Below are positions 5,806-7,448 of a stretch of 7,448 bases of DNA, one piece after another. Both the position numbers and the translations under genes were made by a program. The notes under the pieces are model-generated. The model saw nothing but the letters and a program-made list of their open reading frames with translations, was not told the DNA's origin and made no database searches. Numbering within the stretch: position 1 is the first letter of the stretch; every line of letters starts with the position of its first letter. Origin of the DNA: Armatimonadota bacterium (GTDB taxonomy: Bacteria; Armatimonadota; Zipacnadia; Zipacnadales; UBA11051); contig DPJP01000141.1 in the NCBI GenBank assembly GCA_003542955.1, positions 7,978 through 15,425 of the forward strand, written 5' to 3'.

Positions 5806-6869
5806 GTCATGTCGCCCAGAAGCATGTGCATCGGCGGCGCCATCCGCGTGTGGCCGTGGCCCGAGACCACGACCTCCTCGCCGAGCACCGAACTCTTGAG
5901 CCCCGCGCGCAGGTTGATGATGCGCGAGGCCGACTGGATGATGGCGTCCTCGATGACGCTGTTGCGCACCTGACAGCCGTCGCCTATTGAGACGTACGGC
6001 CCAACGACTGAGTCCTCCAGCACGCAGTTGGCCCCGATGAAGCACGGACCGACGACCCTGGTGCGGACGATGCGAGTCCCCTCCCCGACCTGCAGCGTGC
6101 CGGTCAACTCGGAACCCGCGTTCGCCTCCGCCCGCACATCCGGCTCCATCCGCTCGAGGTAGATGCGGTTGGCGTACAGCAGCGCCTGCGGCTCGCCGGC
6201 ATCCTCCCAGAAACCCTCGAGGATCGATGATGACACACGCCTGTCGCGATCGATGAGCCACTGGATTGCGTCGGTGATCTCGTACTCGCCGCGCGCGGAC
6301 GGCTGTATCTGTGAGATTGCCTCGAAGATCGAGTTGGTGAAGGCATAGACGCCGACGATGGCGAGGTTGGTCCTGGGTTCCGCGGGCTTCTCGACGACGC
6401 GGAGCACCCTCCCGCCCTCGTCAAGCTCGGCAACTCCATAGCGCTCCGGGTCCTCGACCTCGCGCAGCATCAGCGCTGCGTCGGGTCCGGAGACGCGGAA
6501 GTCGTCGACGAACTGGGTAATGCCGCGCTCGAGAAGGTTATCGCCGAGGAAGACGATGAAGGGCGAATCCCCGACGAACTCCCGCGCGCACTCAACGGCG
6601 TTCGCAAGCCCCAAGGGCTTGTCCTGCCGGATGTAGGTCGTGTGCACACCCCACGCCGCGCCGGCGCCGATGTGGCGCTCGACCGACTCTGCCTGGTGGC
6701 CGACGATCAGGGCCACCTCGACCACTCCGGCCTCTGCGATGGTGTCCAACGCCCGACCCAGCAGCGACTTGCCGGCCACGGGCAACAGGTGCTTGGGACG
6801 CGAGAATGTCAGCGGCCGCAGCCTCGTCCCCTCACCCGCGCACAACACCACAGCTTTCAGCTCCGCCAT
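5787..6869 (-). CDS. Sugar-1-phosphate nucleotidylyltransferase, RmlA long-form type
   Basis: This enzyme probably joins a nucleoside triphosphate (dTTP in the best-matching family) to glucose 1-phosphate, making dTDP-glucose for surface polysaccharides. From the ATG at 6869 it has 360 residues. The nucleotide-binding signature GEGTRLRPLTFSRPKHLLPVAGK covers 12-34. GDN (109-111) and D223 in FWEDAGEP fit the metal-binding positions. EKPAEPRTNLAIVGVYAF and GEYEITDAIQWL (194-205) match the long RmlA family. Residues about 258-340 form a left-handed beta-helix of hexapeptide repeats, and the protein ends in LLGDMTQIRVI, as in long-form members. An ATG at 6887 is in frame, but only 6869 has a GGAG site (10 bases ahead). 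It lies 34 bases after the M50 gene and 15 before scpA. No other dTDP-sugar gene is in the window, so the product could also be another NDP-sugar. Confidence 0.9.
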   Translation of the reverse strand: MAELKAVVLCAGEGTRLRPLTFSRPKHLLPVAGKSLLGRALDTIAEAGVVEVALIVGHQAESVERHIGAGAAWGVHTTYIRQDKPLGLANAVECAREFVGDSPFIVFLGDNLLERGITQFVDDFRVSGPDAALMLREVEDPERYGVAELDEGGRVLRVVEKPAEPRTNLAIVGVYAFTNSIFEAISQIQPSARGEYEITDAIQWLIDRDRRVSSSILEGFWEDAGEPQALLYANRIYLERMEPDVRAEANAGSELTGTLQVGEGTRIVRTRVVGPCFIGANCVLEDSVVGPYVSIGDGCQVRNSVIEDAIIQSASRIINLRAGLKSSVLGEEVVVSGHGHTRMAPPMHMLLGDMTQIRVI

Positions 6870-6879
6870 AGCACCGGTT

Positions 6880-6883
6880 CTCC
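6880..6883 (-). promoter_or_regulatory. Ribosome binding site choosing the start of the nucleotidylyltransferase
   Basis: GGAG on the minus strand lies ten bases before the ATG at 6869. The alternative in-frame ATG at 6887 lies upstream of this site and has no comparable sequence ahead of it, so the shorter protein, beginning MAELKAVVLCAGEG, is preferred. Confidence 0.5.
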
Positions 6884-6903
6884 GCATCAGATGACACGAC
6901 CAC

Positions 6904-7448
6904 TCAGAACGGCAACGTGCCCGTCAGCAGCCAGAACAGGCCTATGACGGGTATCATCAGAACCGCCCAGATCGCCGACCGGAACAGGAAGAACACGCCC
7001 AGCACGACAATGAAGAACCACTGCGCGTTGCGCGCGAAGAAGTACTCCATCCGTCGGGCCTGCTGAGCAGGCAAGAGCGCCGCCAATACGTGTGACCCAT
7101 CCAGCGGCGGAACCGGTATCAGGTTGAACACCGCCAGGATGAGGTTGATGAGGATGATGAAGGCGACCGCCTTCGTGTACGCACCCAGGTCGGCGAAACG
7201 GTACGGGATGGCCAGCACCGCGGCCAGGATGATGTTCGACAGCGGCCCCCACAGCGAAACCCACAGCGAGTCCCGGCGTGGATGGCGAAAGTTGGCCGGG
7301 TTCACCGGCACCGGCTTGGCCCAGCCGAAGCCCGCCACGATCAGCAGCGTCGAGCCAACCGGATCGTAGTGCGCCAGCGGGTTGAGTGTCACCCTCCCCT
7401 GCGCGACCGGCGTCATGTCGCCTGCGGCCAGTGCCGAGCGCGCATGTG
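6904..7448 (-). CDS. Site-2 protease family (M50) zinc metalloprotease, 5' end cut by window edge
   Basis: This is an intramembrane metalloprotease of the compact YwhC-like M50 group, embedded in the cytoplasmic membrane; its substrate is unknown. The frame is open to the right edge, so the ATG at 7416 is internal. Above it the residues read HARSALAAGD, and this His fits the second histidine of the zinc-binding HExxH motif, the rest of which lies outside the window. Next come GRVTLNPLAHYDPVG, GFGWAKPVPVNPANFRHPRR and the membrane segment WGPLSNIILA, all characteristic of the group. NLIPVPPLDGSHVL supplies the third zinc ligand, the Asp in LDG. Further hydrophobic segments follow, and the protein ends at TGA 6904-6906. 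About 180 residues are visible, out of perhaps 210-230 in typical members. M50 genes commonly precede scpA and scpB; here a nucleotidylyltransferase gene intervenes. Confidence 0.93.
   Translation of the reverse strand, partial: HARSALAAGDMTPVAQGRVTLNPLAHYDPVGSTLLIVAGFGWAKPVPVNPANFRHPRRDSLWVSLWGPLSNIILAAVLAIPYRFADLGAYTKAVAFIILINLILAVFNLIPVPPLDGSHVLAALLPAQQARRMEYFFARNAQWFFIVVLGVFFLFRSAIWAVLMIPVIGLFWLLTGTLPF

Noticed and set aside
5172..5990. A 272-codon plus-strand open frame across scpA and the end of the nucleotidylyltransferase gene
   Set aside because: It runs antisense to two well-identified genes, is rich in Arg, Asp and Gln, and shows no domain or ribosome binding site.
6870..6887. The ATG at 6887 as start of the nucleotidylyltransferase
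   Set aside because: It adds only six non-conserved residues and has no good ribosome site, while the ATG at 6869 has GGAG ten bases upstream and gives the usual family N-terminus.
6888..6903. A promoter or terminator between the M50 gene and the nucleotidylyltransferase gene
   Set aside because: The gap is very short, with no stem followed by a T-run and no recognisable -35/-10 pair on the minus strand.

Overview
The window is 7448 bases of GC-rich bacterial chromosome carrying eight protein genes, all on the minus strand and packed end to end. Gaps are 3 to 34 bases, and several neighbours overlap. No RNA gene, mobile element, CRISPR array, convincing promoter or terminator was seen. No stretch over 300 bases lacks a gene. 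In transcription order (right to left) the genes are: a site-2 type zinc metalloprotease (M50), cut by the right edge; a long-form sugar-1-phosphate nucleotidylyltransferase of the RmlA type; scpA; scpB; a D-alanyl-D-alanine carboxypeptidase (S11, DacF/PBP5-like); an RluB-type 23S rRNA pseudouridine synthase; a polytopic membrane protein resembling GT-C glycosyltransferases; and a tRNA nucleotidyltransferase/poly(A) polymerase family protein, cut by the left edge.

The order M50 - scpA - scpB - dac - rluB resembles the conserved chromosome-segregation neighbourhood of Firmicutes and other Terrabacteria. The high GC, the lack of sporulation genes between scpB and rluB, and the inserted RmlA and GT-C genes point away from a classical Bacillus or Clostridium. 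An uncultured Terrabacteria-like lineage (for example Armatimonadota or Chloroflexi) is a guess, not a demonstrated assignment.

Functionally the cluster combines chromosome condensation (ScpA/ScpB, which work with SMC), envelope construction (nucleotide-sugar synthesis, peptidoglycan trimming, a possible lipid-linked glycosyltransferase), membrane proteolysis and RNA maturation (rRNA pseudouridylation, tRNA 3'-end synthesis). The spacing suggests one polycistronic transcript with translational coupling, whose promoter would lie beyond the right edge.

This is mainly a housekeeping region and no clearly new system is visible. The points most worth checking are the carboxypeptidase start (no ATG, GTG or TTG can include its signal peptide), its 110-base overlap with rluB, the uncharacterised GT-C-like protein, and an AT-rich palindrome just ahead of scpA.
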